A stretch of 56,294 nt of DNA from Balneolaceae bacterium. Its GTDB lineage: Bacteria > Bacteroidota > Rhodothermia > Balneolales > Balneolaceae. The position numbers and the translations under genes were made by a program. Numbering within the stretch: position 1 is the first letter of the stretch; every line of letters starts with the position of its first letter. Under the pieces are notes generated by a model, which ran no database searches, was not told the DNA's origin, and saw only the letters and a program-made list of their open reading frames with translations. The stretch is from contig VEMX01000028.1 in NCBI GenBank assembly GCA_009711805.1, positions 123,307 through 179,600 of the forward strand, read 5' to 3'. This document shows, one piece after another, positions 10,322 through 18,914 of this stretch.

Positions 10322-10365
10322 CCCTCTCCTTTAGGTGAGGACCGAGGTGAGGTGGGAAACAACGC
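10322..10365 (+). repeat. Interspersed repeat, copy 1
   Basis: Contains CTCTCCTTTAGGTGAGG then ACCGAGGTGAGGTGGG and ends CAACGC. The same string recurs almost unchanged at 11195-11236 and, in the opposite orientation and shorter, at 11107-11136. The first half is a palindrome (CTCTCCT...AGGAGAG in the better copies), so it can fold. Confidence 0.7.
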
Positions 10366-10669
10366 CTGAGAACTATACACATAGCTAACCCTGATTTTAT
10401 AAACACCTCAAGAGTTCCTCTGGATCTTACTTTATGTTGCACTTACTGAACTCAGAAATGAGGGAAAAGAGAAACCGAAATAACAGCCCGACCAAATCTT
10501 TTCCTGGTACTTCCCAGAAAAGGGTGTCTTCCGGTAGCATAAAAAAGTCTTCTTGTGTAGGTTTTGCGGCGTCTAAACCAACCAAAACCCAAAAGTACTA
10601 CTCAATGATCTAATTACCAACCAACCACATCAACCTATCTAAACTACGGGGGTATTAAAGAATGAGTCA

Positions 10670-10868
10670 TCGCGGGCGAAGTGTATACGAAGACCCGCGA
10701 TCTCCCTGGTACGGGCAAGGTGGTTAACAACGAGGCCGTGGCAGGTACAACCCATGTGGCGGGAGATCCCGGTTCTGCACCTACGCTACCGCTTCGGCTA
10801 GCCCGGGATGACGGGGTTTTCCCGCACGCATCCCGATTTGATCGGGAGAAGATGCGGAATCACCTTGT
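10670..10868. repeat. Cluster of strong palindromes (REP/BIME-like)
   Basis: Successive hairpins: TCGCGGG at 10670-10676 pairs with CCCGCGA at 10694-10700; GATCTCCC near 10698-10705 can pair with GGGAGATC near 10760-10768; then CCCGG...CCGGG; then GCATCCCGAT with ATCGGGAGAAGATGC near 10828-10856. GC content is visibly higher than in the surroundings. No protein is supported. These are probably repeated elsewhere in the genome, but that cannot be seen here. Confidence 0.55.
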
Positions 10869-11106
10869 TAGGGCATGTAGCCATGGACAAGCGGTGCTAC
10901 CGAAGAAAAGTACCCAAACTTAAATACGATACGAACCTTTTTCCGCCAGAGCCAAGTATCAACTAACTCAAAAAATAAGTACGTTGTTAACCTACACAAG
11001 CAAGACCTCCAGACACTCTACTTGGGTAAGTACCGTTTTCCTCCAAGAGAGAGGCAGCTGGAAAGGGTGGTTGCAGAGGTTAGAGAATCGTGATGTAACG
11101 CATTCA

Positions 11107-11136
11107 CCTCACCCAACCCTCTCCTTCAGGAGAGGG
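11107..11136 (-). repeat. Interspersed repeat, inverted partial copy
   Basis: CCTCACCCAACCCTCTCC followed by TTCAGGAGAGGG is the reverse complement of the palindromic half plus part of the tail of the repeat at 11195-11236, with a few changes. Confidence 0.6.
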
Positions 11137-11194
11137 CTTTAATTTTGCCAGGGCAAAATGTTTTTGCATTGGTTTTTATAAGCAAGAAAATCCT

Positions 11195-11236
11195 CCTCTC
11201 CTTAAGGAGAGGACCGAGGTGAGGTGGGAACAACGC
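11195..11236 (+). repeat. Interspersed repeat, copy 2
   Basis: CCTCTCCTTAAGGAGAGG is a perfect 18-base palindrome and is followed by ACCGAGGTGAGGTGGG and CAACGC, as at 10322-10365. Same orientation as that copy. Confidence 0.7.
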
Positions 11237-11434
11237 TTCTAAACCATTATGAAGACTCATCGCTCTGCTGCAGGTGTTCAATATAGATCCGGGCTGTCTA
11301 TCATCAACGAGGTCATCCAGAAACGTTCTGACCGGGAGCAGGAAGAGGGGGAATATACCGCAAATAGAACGCGTTAAGGATTTTCACAATGAGCGGGTAC
11401 CTTCGGCTACGCCCGAGCGCCCCCTAAACTTGTA

Positions 11435-13198
11435 TTATCCTGCTCCACCGGAAGCGCCACCGCCAGCCACACCGGGAGTAGCTCCGCCTGCACCGCCAGT
11501 CCCTCCAAATGAAGTTGTTCCTGATGCAGAAAGCGTACTCATCGATGAGGCAATATGAGCCGGAGTATTAGTACTGTTTGGCAGAAGTATAATCCAGTAC
11601 AATGCGTGCAGGGCTTCAGGATTTGCCTTGAAGAGCTGTTCGATGTTTTGCTTACTGAGCCCAAGGGCAATGCTGTAGATATAATGTTTCCCAAGAAGGT
11701 CATCAGGTACTGAATGATCGGCAGCTGTTTTAAGGGCATCTCGGTACGACATCCATTTTCTAAAAACTTCTTCACCCTTTGGGGTTCTGCGAACAATGAC
11801 AAAAGAAAAGGCTAAACATAAGACGGTAAAGATACTGGCCCCTAATACAATCTCATGTGTGAAAATAAGGGTGGCTATCGAGACAGCTAACAAGAACAAC
11901 TGGATACTTATGTTCCAGTAGATGCCTTTATAGCTTGTACGGTCGATCCAACCCTTAGCTTTACAGTATGCGGTTACTTCTTTTTTCCACTTAGAAAACC
12001 ATTTTCGTGGTTTTGATTCACTAAACTTGAAAATCTCCTGGAGACTATTATTTCCTTCTGCAATGCGTTCATTTACATATGAAATCATAGAAACTTCCCA
12101 TCCTTTTAGAGAAATTTCCTGCGTTTTACCAGTGGCAGATACTTCAAACACGTGGTCATCTTCAGATCCCCGGCCATTGTCCGTGTCCTCATTCTCGGTG
12201 ATTGTAAAATATCCTTTCCTGGCTAAATCCAATAAGGTAGCCATTACATGTGTACCGGTTATGGCATGGCCGGAGAACAACCATCCGACTACGGCTGGTT
12301 TTAGGTTACCCGGTATAAGCAGGCTATCTCTGTCTCGTAGATTGATTGTATGCCTTACACCATATTTCCGGTAAATGAGGATGAAAGCAAGAAGGCTTAA
12401 TCCAACAATTACTATGGCAAGTTTTATACCCAGCTGGAAAAGGTAAGCTTCACGTTCTGCTTTTGCCTCACGTTCTTGTTGGTAGTTTATTTCATCCTGG
12501 CGGGCCCAGCTTAGCGAATAACCAGGATTGGTAATATTTATTATATCCTTGTCTAACACTGAAGTTGGAAACACCGTCCTTATTTGGATTCTTTGATGAC
12601 GGCTGATATCCGTCCCCGAAAAGGAATATCCCTGATTATTCAGTTGTGCTTCAAAACCGGTTTCAGGCTCTCTTATCCAGTAATGAAGACTGTCGGGCAA
12701 TGTCTGTTGAGGTAAAATGACATCAAGATGAAAAGTGTCAGTAGACTTTTCTCTGTCTGAAGAAGCATATATCCAGAAAAATTCACTCCAGGAAGGGCCT
12801 GTAATTAATGCACCCTCCAGAGTATATGAGATAGTAAATACCCGTTCTTCATCAATGGCGGAATAAAACCATTTTAAGTTGATGGCTTCATCAGATTCCT
12901 CTACAAGAAAGGTGCCGATTTCTTCTGTATTCTTGTTGAGGTAATAGGAATTTCCTTCCGAGATCCTGATGTCATTAATATTGTGAAAGTTCTTTTTGGG
13001 CAATCTGTAGTTGGCCCATGAGTAATCTCCGTCAAAATGATAGGTGCGATGTTCGGTAATACGGATACTTCCGTCCGCATTAATTTGAACTTCAACGCGT
13101 ATCTCAGGAATGGTGTATTCTTTTGCGTGGCTGAGAGAAGTGGAAGAGAGAGTAAAGATGACAAATAAACCGAAAATCCCTAAAATATATCGCATCAT
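11435..13198 (-). CDS. DUF2207 domain membrane protein
   Basis: Predicted inner-membrane protein of 587 residues with an N-terminal signal (MRYILGIFGLFVIFTLSSTSLSHA), an extracytoplasmic beta-rich domain (EVQINADGSIRITEHRTYHFDG is the typical DUF2207 opening), a TM near residues 255-275, a cytoplasmic region with GWLFSGHAITGTHVMATLLDLARKGY, two more TMs near 440-485, and a Gly/Ala-rich C-terminal tail (GGTGGAGGATPGVAGGGASG), also typical of the family. Function is unknown. Two Met codons open the frame; either could start. The stop lies only a few bases from the repeat-rich region, but the glycine-rich tail suggests a complete protein. Confidence 0.85.
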   Translation of the reverse strand: MMRYILGIFGLFVIFTLSSTSLSHAKEYTIPEIRVEVQINADGSIRITEHRTYHFDGDYSWANYRLPKKNFHNINDIRISEGNSYYLNKNTEEIGTFLVEESDEAINLKWFYSAIDEERVFTISYTLEGALITGPSWSEFFWIYASSDREKSTDTFHLDVILPQQTLPDSLHYWIREPETGFEAQLNNQGYSFSGTDISRHQRIQIRTVFPTSVLDKDIINITNPGYSLSWARQDEINYQQEREAKAEREAYLFQLGIKLAIVIVGLSLLAFILIYRKYGVRHTINLRDRDSLLIPGNLKPAVVGWLFSGHAITGTHVMATLLDLARKGYFTITENEDTDNGRGSEDDHVFEVSATGKTQEISLKGWEVSMISYVNERIAEGNNSLQEIFKFSESKPRKWFSKWKKEVTAYCKAKGWIDRTSYKGIYWNISIQLFLLAVSIATLIFTHEIVLGASIFTVLCLAFSFVIVRRTPKGEEVFRKWMSYRDALKTAADHSVPDDLLGKHYIYSIALGLSKQNIEQLFKANPEALHALYWIILLPNSTNTPAHIASSMSTLSASGTTSFGGTGGAGGATPGVAGGGASGGAG

Positions 13199-13434
13199 TG
13201 CAGCTTTTTTCTAAATGTTGGGTCTAAGTACGCTTACTTTATTAATGTTGTTACAGAAGAATAATTGTTTAAATAAAGCTGAGTTCAACAAATATAGGGA
13301 TAACATCAAAGAAATCCCGAGGGCTATACATGTCATCAGCACTCCAGGCTTTATCGAGGGATGGTGACTGGAACCGATGAAGAGGTGGAGCAGGGCGTTG
13401 ATTGGGTTCAGGAGAACAACCACGGGAATTGAGG
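13199..13434. other. Intergenic stretch without recognisable feature
   Basis: Between the DUF2207 gene start and the broken small gene. A 70-residue open frame on the minus strand (13211-13423) has no start context or composition that supports it. Part of this stretch should contain the DUF2207 promoter. Confidence 0.4.
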
Positions 13435-13880
13435 TTATACCACTATTGGGTTTTGGGTCGATTTTTTTTCATCACTTTGCAAGCCGATGATTAAAATGGG
13501 ACGCGTTTACCGGTTGGAGATTAGCTTAAAACAGTATTGGAAGGGAGTAACCTCGCAGCGTCCGTAGGTCCTGCGAGCGTTACGGGATTCTCCCTGGAAA
13601 GCCGAACGCTACGAGGACCTGCGGACGCTCGTAGGTTCTCTAAATGGTACTTCTAACCGGTAAACGGGTTAAAATGGGATTATTTACGTTCTTAAATTGA
13701 ATTTTGCTCTTAAAACCTTGTCCAATTGCAGGCGATAATGCCACAGATACTTTAATTCGCTCTTTTTTAAAATCCTTATATTTGTTGTCTTCATTAATAA
13801 TGTCAGTAGTTATCTCATATATCACAAAAACTGATAATGACAACAATCAGTGTGATTGTTGCGAATATCTTGATATTCAT
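13435..13880 (-). pseudogene. Small membrane-anchored or secreted protein gene, broken by a T5 frameshift and an inverted-repeat element
   Basis: ATG at 13880 lies one base after the thrC stop, so this was the last gene of the thr operon. It reads MNIKIFATITLIVVIISF (signal or TM anchor), then meets TGA because a T5 run (about 13826-13830) puts it out of frame. Removing one T restores VIYEITTDIINEDN and continues through KVSVALSPAIGQGFKSK to NNPIL at 13670. There the 178-bp element at 13491-13679 interrupts it. Deleting the element with one 11-bp repeat rejoins the frame (IIGLQSDEKKSTQNP) up to TAA at 13435-13437. The rebuilt protein is 88 residues. I do not recognise the family. Confidence 0.6.
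13491..13679. mobile_element. MITE-like inverted-repeat element with 11-bp flanking direct repeats
   Basis: TTAAAATGGGA occurs at 13491-13501 and again at 13669-13679, as a target duplication would. Inside it, the ends CGCGTTTACCGGTTGGAGA (13502-13520) and TCTAACCGGTAAACGGG (13652-13668) are inverted repeats matching at 15 of 17 aligned positions. Two internal 25-base arms (13557-13581 and 13605-13629) are also inverted to each other at 21 of 25 positions, and each arm region has its own hairpin (CTCGCAG/CTGCGAG; CTACGAG/CTCGTAG). It encodes no protein, so it would be a non-autonomous element. Confidence 0.7.
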
Positions 13881-13881
13881 T

Positions 13882-15171
13882 TTATGATTCCAATAAGAAC
13901 TCTTTGAAATCTTCATATTCGGAAGAAAAGGGGATAGACTTTTTTTCTTGGTCCTCAAAACTAACCACCGTATTCAGCGAATGGTCGATTTGCTCTTCCA
14001 CTACATCTTTAAATTTATATGGATGTGCAGTTTCGAGAAAGATACCCGTCCCGGAATGAATATCCAGGTATGTTGAGAGACCTAAATAGCCAACAGCACC
14101 ATGTGGATCCAGCACGTAATCATTTTCCTGAGCTACTTTATTAATGGCTGCCCGCGTTTCCTCATCTGTGTATGAGTATCCGGATATATGATCCGACATT
14201 GCTGCATGCGAACCCTTAAACAAATCGAGTATGCGATGAAAATTACTGGGATCTCCCACGTCCATTGCATTAGAAATTGTTTGTTTACTCGGCCGGGGAC
14301 GATAGGTGGCAGTTTCCAAATATTCGGGTACGGTATCATTTATATTGGAACATGCCAGGAAATGTCCGATTGGCAATCCCATACGCTGAGCTATTAAACC
14401 GGCCGTCAGGTTTCCATAATTTCCACTTGGAACCGATATTACCACATCTTTCCATTTTTCAGGGGGCAATTGTCCCATCCCATAGAAATAGTAGATGCTC
14501 TGAGGAAGCATCCGGGCAATGTTAATGGAATTTGCCGAGGTTAGGTTTTTCCGGGATTGCAACTCCCCATCCAAAAAAGCTTGTTTCACCAGTTTTTGAC
14601 AATCATCAAAAGTTCCATTCACTTCCAGGGCCGTTATATTATTTCCGAGGGTGGTCATTTGTTGTTCCTGGAAATGACTGATTTTACCGGATGGATAAAG
14701 GATGACGACTTCAATATTGGCAACATCGTAAAAGCCCTGTGCTACGGCACTACCAGTATCGCCAGAGGTAGCAACAAGTACCGTTAATTTGTGATCGGAT
14801 TGTTTGCTGAAGTAACTGAGGCTTCGGGCCAGGAAGCGGGCTCCAACATCCTTAAAAGCGAAAGTAGGACCATGGAATAACTCCAGGGCATAGGTCTCTT
14901 CCGTCAATTGCTTTAAAGGGATATCGAAATTCAATGTGTCTTCAACAAGCTCTGAAAGGGCTTTGTCCGGAATCTCTTTTCCAATAAAAGGTTTCATAAT
15001 CTCGAACCCAATTTGGGGAAGTGAGAGGTTTCCCAGCTCTGCAAAGAAAGCAGGAGAGAGAACCGGAATTTGCTCTGGCATATATAAGCCGTTGTCTTCG
15101 GGTAATCCTTTAAATATTGCCTGCCGGAAGTTGGCAGGCTTTGCTTGTCCTTTAGTACTATAATATTTCAT
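13882..15171 (-). CDS. thrC: Threonine synthase
   Basis: PLP enzyme converting O-phosphohomoserine to threonine. It has 429 residues, close to E. coli ThrC. The N-terminal MKYYSTKG is typical; the PLP lysine is K107 in GPTFAFKDVGARF; ATSGDTGSAVAQGF and SANSINIARMLPQ are the conserved cofactor loops. It starts inside the end of thrB with a 4-base ATGA overlap, so translation is coupled. Confidence 0.96.
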   Translation of the reverse strand: MKYYSTKGQAKPANFRQAIFKGLPEDNGLYMPEQIPVLSPAFFAELGNLSLPQIGFEIMKPFIGKEIPDKALSELVEDTLNFDIPLKQLTEETYALELFHGPTFAFKDVGARFLARSLSYFSKQSDHKLTVLVATSGDTGSAVAQGFYDVANIEVVILYPSGKISHFQEQQMTTLGNNITALEVNGTFDDCQKLVKQAFLDGELQSRKNLTSANSINIARMLPQSIYYFYGMGQLPPEKWKDVVISVPSGNYGNLTAGLIAQRMGLPIGHFLACSNINDTVPEYLETATYRPRPSKQTISNAMDVGDPSNFHRILDLFKGSHAAMSDHISGYSYTDEETRAAINKVAQENDYVLDPHGAVGYLGLSTYLDIHSGTGIFLETAHPYKFKDVVEEQIDHSLNTVVSFEDQEKKSIPFSSEYEDFKEFLLES

Positions 15172-16100
15172 TCCAGCACCTCGGCACCTTTAGTGTTAAC
15201 GGATGAAACATATACATTGGAATCAATATTTTGTTGGTCATAGAGTGCTTTAAATGCCCTGGCGGTTTTATCTGCAATTTCTTTTCCCCGGCATAAGGCA
15301 AAAATAGAAGGACCCGATCCTGAAATACTGCATCCCAGGGCTCCACAATCCATTGCTATCTGTTTGGCCTGTGCAAGGTAGGGGATTAGCATAGAACGAA
15401 CCGGTTCGGCTACCACATCCTTCAACGAACGACTGATGAGCCCATAATCCGCTTTGGCCAGACCGCTTACCAAGCCGGCTACATTGCCCCACTGAGTGAT
15501 AGCATCTTTCAGATCAATCTGCTTTTTGAGCATTTTTTTAGCTTCTGAGGTTTTAACCTCTATCTGGGGATGTACTACTGTAGTAAATAAATCTTTGGGG
15601 TAATCCAGTTGAATAAGATCCAGAGGGGTATAACTGCGAACGAGTACAAAGCCTCCCAGCATGGAAGGTGCCACATTATCGGCATGGGCAACACCGGATG
15701 AGGCGCGTTCTCCTTCCATGGCAAATTCAACCAGTTTCTCTTTATTATAAGGGCGGCCAAGTAGTTCATTCACCCCGAAAACCCCGGCTACAGAACTGGA
15801 GGCACTGGAGCCCAGCCCGCTTCCCGGCTTTACTTTTTTGGTAAGCTCAAACCCGAAGCCAAAGTCAGGAGGGGAGTCCAAATGATCCAATAATGCTTGT
15901 ACAGCTATAGTTACTACATTTTCATTTTTATACCTGGAGAGCTGATTATCGCCATGAATGGCGGTTATAACCAGGTCTTTAACGGGAGTTTTCTTTATAA
16001 TTAATTGGTCACCAACATCATCCATGGGGTAACCTAACACATCAAAACCACATGCAACATTAGATACGCTTGCAGGGGCAAATACTTTAATTGAATTCAT
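15168..16100 (-). CDS. thrB: Homoserine kinase (GHMP family)
   Basis: Phosphorylates homoserine with ATP, supplying ThrC. 310 residues; the GHMP ATP-binding loop PGSGLGSSASS is at residues 92-102, and the C-terminal motif GCSISGSGPSIFAL is present. It lies 8 bases after thrA and overlaps thrC by 4 bases. Confidence 0.95.
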   Translation of the reverse strand: MNSIKVFAPASVSNVACGFDVLGYPMDDVGDQLIIKKTPVKDLVITAIHGDNQLSRYKNENVVTIAVQALLDHLDSPPDFGFGFELTKKVKPGSGLGSSASSSVAGVFGVNELLGRPYNKEKLVEFAMEGERASSGVAHADNVAPSMLGGFVLVRSYTPLDLIQLDYPKDLFTTVVHPQIEVKTSEAKKMLKKQIDLKDAITQWGNVAGLVSGLAKADYGLISRSLKDVVAEPVRSMLIPYLAQAKQIAMDCGALGCSISGSGPSIFALCRGKEIADKTARAFKALYDQQNIDSNVYVSSVNTKGAEVLE

Positions 16101-16108
16101 CGTTGATT

Positions 16109-18559
16109 TTAAGCTGAGGCTATTTTCATTATATCTGCGAATATTCCTGAAGCAGTAACGGCTGCTCCTGCACCGGCTCCTTTCACCACCAGGGGCTGCT
16201 CACTATATCGATTGGTATAGAAAAGCACAATATTATCTTTGCCCCCCAGATTATAAAAAGGGTGTTCGGGGCCAAAAGATTCGAGGTCCGTTTGGGCTTT
16301 CCCATCTTCGAAGGTAGCTACGTATTTGAGACGTTGTCCTTTGGCAGAAGCTTGCTTATAAATGTTCTGGAATACTTCGTCATGTTCATCCAGTTTGTCA
16401 TAAAACTCCTCAACTGTGTTGGTATCCATGCAGCTTTCTGGTACAAAACCGTTATTGGTGATGTCTTCCAGTTCCAGTTTATGTTCGCTTACCCGGGCAA
16501 GAATCAGGATTTTTCGCATCACATCCACACCACTGAGGTCGATTTGTGGATCAGGTTCCGTAAATCCTGCGGAGTCGGCATCCCGCACTACTTCACTAAA
16601 AGGTTTGCTGCCGTCATAATGATTGAACAGGAAATTCAGTGTACCGGAAAGCACTGCTTGTATTTTGTGTACTTTATCACCGCTTTTAATGAGGTCGTTT
16701 AACGTAGATATAACCGGTAAGCCAGCTCCTACATTCGTTTCATAAAGAAATTTAGCTTTATACTTTAAGGCAGAATTGGTGAGTTCTCTGAAGGTTTCAT
16801 AAGAAGAGGAGCATGCAACCTTATTGGGAGTAACGACCGAGATACTGCTTTCCAGCACTTCTTTATAAAGTGTCGCGATATCTTTGGAAGCTGTTGAGTC
16901 AATGAAAACACTGTTTCGGAGGTTTAACTCTTTCATATGCTCTACAAAGGATGACGTTTCCATGGCTTCGCTTTGCTCACTCAGCAGATGTTCCCAGTTG
17001 TTGAGGTCTATGCCGTTTTCATCAAAATACATTTGGCGGGAATTGGCAAGGCCGGTAACAAGGAGGTCAAGATTCAGGTTCTCGGCTAAATAATCCCGTT
17101 GTGCTTTAACCTGTTCGATGAACACTTTTCCCACATTTCCCACTCCAATCATAAAGAGGCTAAGTTTACGACGGTCGGAGAGGAAGAAGCTTTCATGAAT
17201 ACTATTTAGGGATTTCTTAAGGTCCTTTTTGTCAATCACTACGGAAATGTTCAGCTCGGTAGATCCCTGGGCAATGGCCCGCACGTTTACCCCATTGTGA
17301 CTGAGCGTATCAAACAGTTTAGCACTGATGCCCACCTGCTGCTTCATGCGTGATCCAACCAAGGCAATGATTGATAATCCGGTCTCTTCCTCAAGAGGAT
17401 TGATTTTATGAGCCTCTATCTCCCGGGCAAATTCATTACTTACCGATTTCCGGGCTTGTTCAAGGTCTTCCTTAGAAATCCCGACGGTGATGGTATGCTC
17501 TGAGGAAGCCTGAGTGATCAGAATGACATTAATTCCCTCACGGCTCAGAGATCCGAAAAGCCTATACGAGATGTTAGGTACGGCTATCATCCCGCTGCCG
17601 GAGAGCGTAAGCAGTGCAATGTCATCAATAGATGAGGTGCCTTTTACGAAATTGCCATTTTCAGATGCTCCCACCGATATTTTGGTGCCGGAGTGATCTG
17701 GCGCAAAGGTATTTTTGATAGTGATGGGAATATCGGCATCCAACACGGGTTGAATGGTAGGCGGATAAATCACCTTGGCTCCAAAATGAGAAAGTTCCAT
17801 AGCCTCCTCATACGATAAACTTTTGATGGTATGGGCATTAGGTACCAGCCGGGGATCGGAGGTCATCATTCCATTAACATCCGTCCATATCTGTAGTTCA
17901 GAGGCCTCTACGGCTGCGGCAATGAGTGCAGCGGTATAATCCGACCCGCCACGTCCCAGGGTAGTGATGTGATTATCCGTTTTGGAAGAAGCTACAAAAC
18001 CGGGACATATAGCTATGGCAGCTGATTCCTTAAATGTTTGCTGGATGTTCTCATAAGTGAGAGCAAAATCTACGGTAGCTTTGCCAAATTGACTATCTGT
18101 TTTTATGAATGCTTTGGAGTTATATAGTTCGGCATCCAGCCCGGTAGATTTTAAATAGTCTGTCACAATCATAGAGGAAATAACTTCTCCATAGCTCATT
18201 ATATGATCGTTGGAACGAGGGGAGAGCTCGCCAATCAGAAAAACACCCCGGCATATATCTTCAAGTTCGTTTAATGCCAGTTTTACCTGTGCCAGTGAAT
18301 TGCTGCGCGTGTTAACGGGCAGTAAGCTCGTACAGATTTCAAGATGACGTTGTTCAATCTGTGCTAATAGTTCCAGGTACTCTTCATTTCCGGCAGAGGC
18401 AAGGATGGCACACCGTTCCAGCAGGTTAGTGATACCGCTAAGAGCAGAAATCACAACAACCAGTTTATCCTGTTCCGATTGCTGGCGGATGATGTGTTCA
18501 GCTTTTTTAAGGTTTTGAGCGTTAGCGACGGAAGTACCGCCAAATTTTAAGACATTCAT
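16109..18559 (-). CDS. thrA: Bifunctional aspartokinase / homoserine dehydrogenase
   Basis: Catalyses the first and third steps from aspartate to threonine and methionine. At 816 residues it matches E. coli ThrA (820). The kinase domain opens with KFGGTSVANAQNL and has TLGRGGSDYTAALIAAA. Two ACT-type regulatory segments (GMIAVPNISYRLFGSL; QQVGISAKLFDTLS) lie near residues 320-460. The dehydrogenase domain has the NAD(P) loop MIGVGNVGKVFIEQ near 475 and GGSDK-type dehydrogenase motifs such as GTLNFLFNHYD. The ACT domains suggest allosteric inhibition by threonine, as known for the family; transcription is probably also attenuated (see leader). Confidence 0.96.
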   Translation of the reverse strand: MNVLKFGGTSVANAQNLKKAEHIIRQQSEQDKLVVVISALSGITNLLERCAILASAGNEEYLELLAQIEQRHLEICTSLLPVNTRSNSLAQVKLALNELEDICRGVFLIGELSPRSNDHIMSYGEVISSMIVTDYLKSTGLDAELYNSKAFIKTDSQFGKATVDFALTYENIQQTFKESAAIAICPGFVASSKTDNHITTLGRGGSDYTAALIAAAVEASELQIWTDVNGMMTSDPRLVPNAHTIKSLSYEEAMELSHFGAKVIYPPTIQPVLDADIPITIKNTFAPDHSGTKISVGASENGNFVKGTSSIDDIALLTLSGSGMIAVPNISYRLFGSLSREGINVILITQASSEHTITVGISKEDLEQARKSVSNEFAREIEAHKINPLEEETGLSIIALVGSRMKQQVGISAKLFDTLSHNGVNVRAIAQGSTELNISVVIDKKDLKKSLNSIHESFFLSDRRKLSLFMIGVGNVGKVFIEQVKAQRDYLAENLNLDLLVTGLANSRQMYFDENGIDLNNWEHLLSEQSEAMETSSFVEHMKELNLRNSVFIDSTASKDIATLYKEVLESSISVVTPNKVACSSSYETFRELTNSALKYKAKFLYETNVGAGLPVISTLNDLIKSGDKVHKIQAVLSGTLNFLFNHYDGSKPFSEVVRDADSAGFTEPDPQIDLSGVDVMRKILILARVSEHKLELEDITNNGFVPESCMDTNTVEEFYDKLDEHDEVFQNIYKQASAKGQRLKYVATFEDGKAQTDLESFGPEHPFYNLGGKDNIVLFYTNRYSEQPLVVKGAGAGAAVTASGIFADIMKIASA

Positions 18560-18634
18560 GTGTAAGGTTGATACGTAAAGTGAGTATTGACTTCAGTTGA
18601 GTTAATGGCAAAGCTGCCCAATGGACGATATGTA

Positions 18635-18656
18635 GAAAAGCACCCCCTAAGGGGTT
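18635..18656 (-). terminator. Attenuator-like hairpin overlapping the thr leader stop codon
   Basis: On the minus strand AACCCC TTA GGGGGT GCTTTTC forms a short GC stem followed by four T. The leader peptide's last codons (ACC CCT TAG) lie in the left arm, so a ribosome finishing or stalling in the Thr codons would change whether the stem forms. The stem is short and the U-tract modest; an alternative antiterminator pairing was not worked out. Confidence 0.55.
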
Positions 18657-18760
18657 GTAATAATCGTTGTGATGGTAGTGGTTGCAGATATAGCAATTCC
18701 GCCTGAAGTGAGTTCTTCAGAAGTAGGAATTAAAGTGCTATGTCTGGTAGTCAATTTCAC
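18647..18760 (-). CDS. Threonine operon leader peptide (attenuation)
   Basis: A 37-codon frame upstream of thrA from GTG at 18760 (MKLTTRHSTL...) to TAG at 18649-18647. The last 12 codons read A-T-T-T-I-T-T-I-I-T-T-P: seven Thr and three Ile, the regulatory amino acids of a thr attenuator. The pattern is strikingly like E. coli ThrL. AGGG lies just upstream of the GTG; an in-frame TTG two codons later is an alternative start. A hairpin with a T-run overlaps the stop, and thrA begins 87 bases downstream. Function is inferred: ribosome stalling at Thr/Ile codons when charged tRNA is scarce would allow read-through into thrABC. Confidence 0.75.
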   Translation of the reverse strand: MKLTTRHSTLIPTSEELTSGGIAISATTTITTIITTP

Positions 18761-18914
18761 TGCCCTAAGATTATTTGTTTTAGCGATGAAAGTAAACCCC
18801 CAACTTCATTTTTTATGAAGTTTTTTCTCAGCACTTGTAATAAGAGCACTTATGCAGGAGAATATGTAGAAATGAATCCTGCCAGCTTAATTGCTGACAG
18901 GGGAAAGCCACATC
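18761..18914. promoter_or_regulatory. Probable thr operon promoter region with two hairpins
   Basis: Lies between the leader start and the end of the next upstream gene. Two inverted repeats are visible: CTTCAT/ATGAAG near 18805-18822 followed by TTTTTT on the plus strand, and CTGCCAGC/GCTGACAG near 18878-18900. The second may be the terminator of the upstream membrane-protein gene. I cannot place a promoter with confidence. Confidence 0.35.

Larger units (their letters stand above)
9690..11434. other. 1.75-kb gene-free region rich in hairpins and interspersed repeats
   Basis: No reading frame here looks like a protein: short open frames have stop-rich alternatives and low-complexity translations. 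Instead there is a succession of inverted repeats: CTTTTCAGTC/GACTGAAAAG near 10039-10072, ACTCCAGCT/AGCTGGAGT near 10197-10254, a hairpin cluster at 10670-10868, and three copies of a conserved repeat (listed separately). The first 150 bases next to 9689 probably hold the chemoreceptor promoter. The region looks like accumulated REP-like repeats and decayed sequence. Confidence 0.6.

Noticed and set aside
10017-10334. 105-residue open frame in the repeat-rich region
   Set aside because: It runs through palindromes and interspersed repeats, and its translation is low-complexity without hydrophobic core.
10681-10923. 80-residue open frame over the hairpin cluster
   Set aside because: Composed of palindromic repeat sequence; GC-rich structure explains the open frame.
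16262-16702. 146-residue open frame antisense to thrA
   Set aside because: Shadow of the homoserine dehydrogenase domain; no start context or family resemblance.
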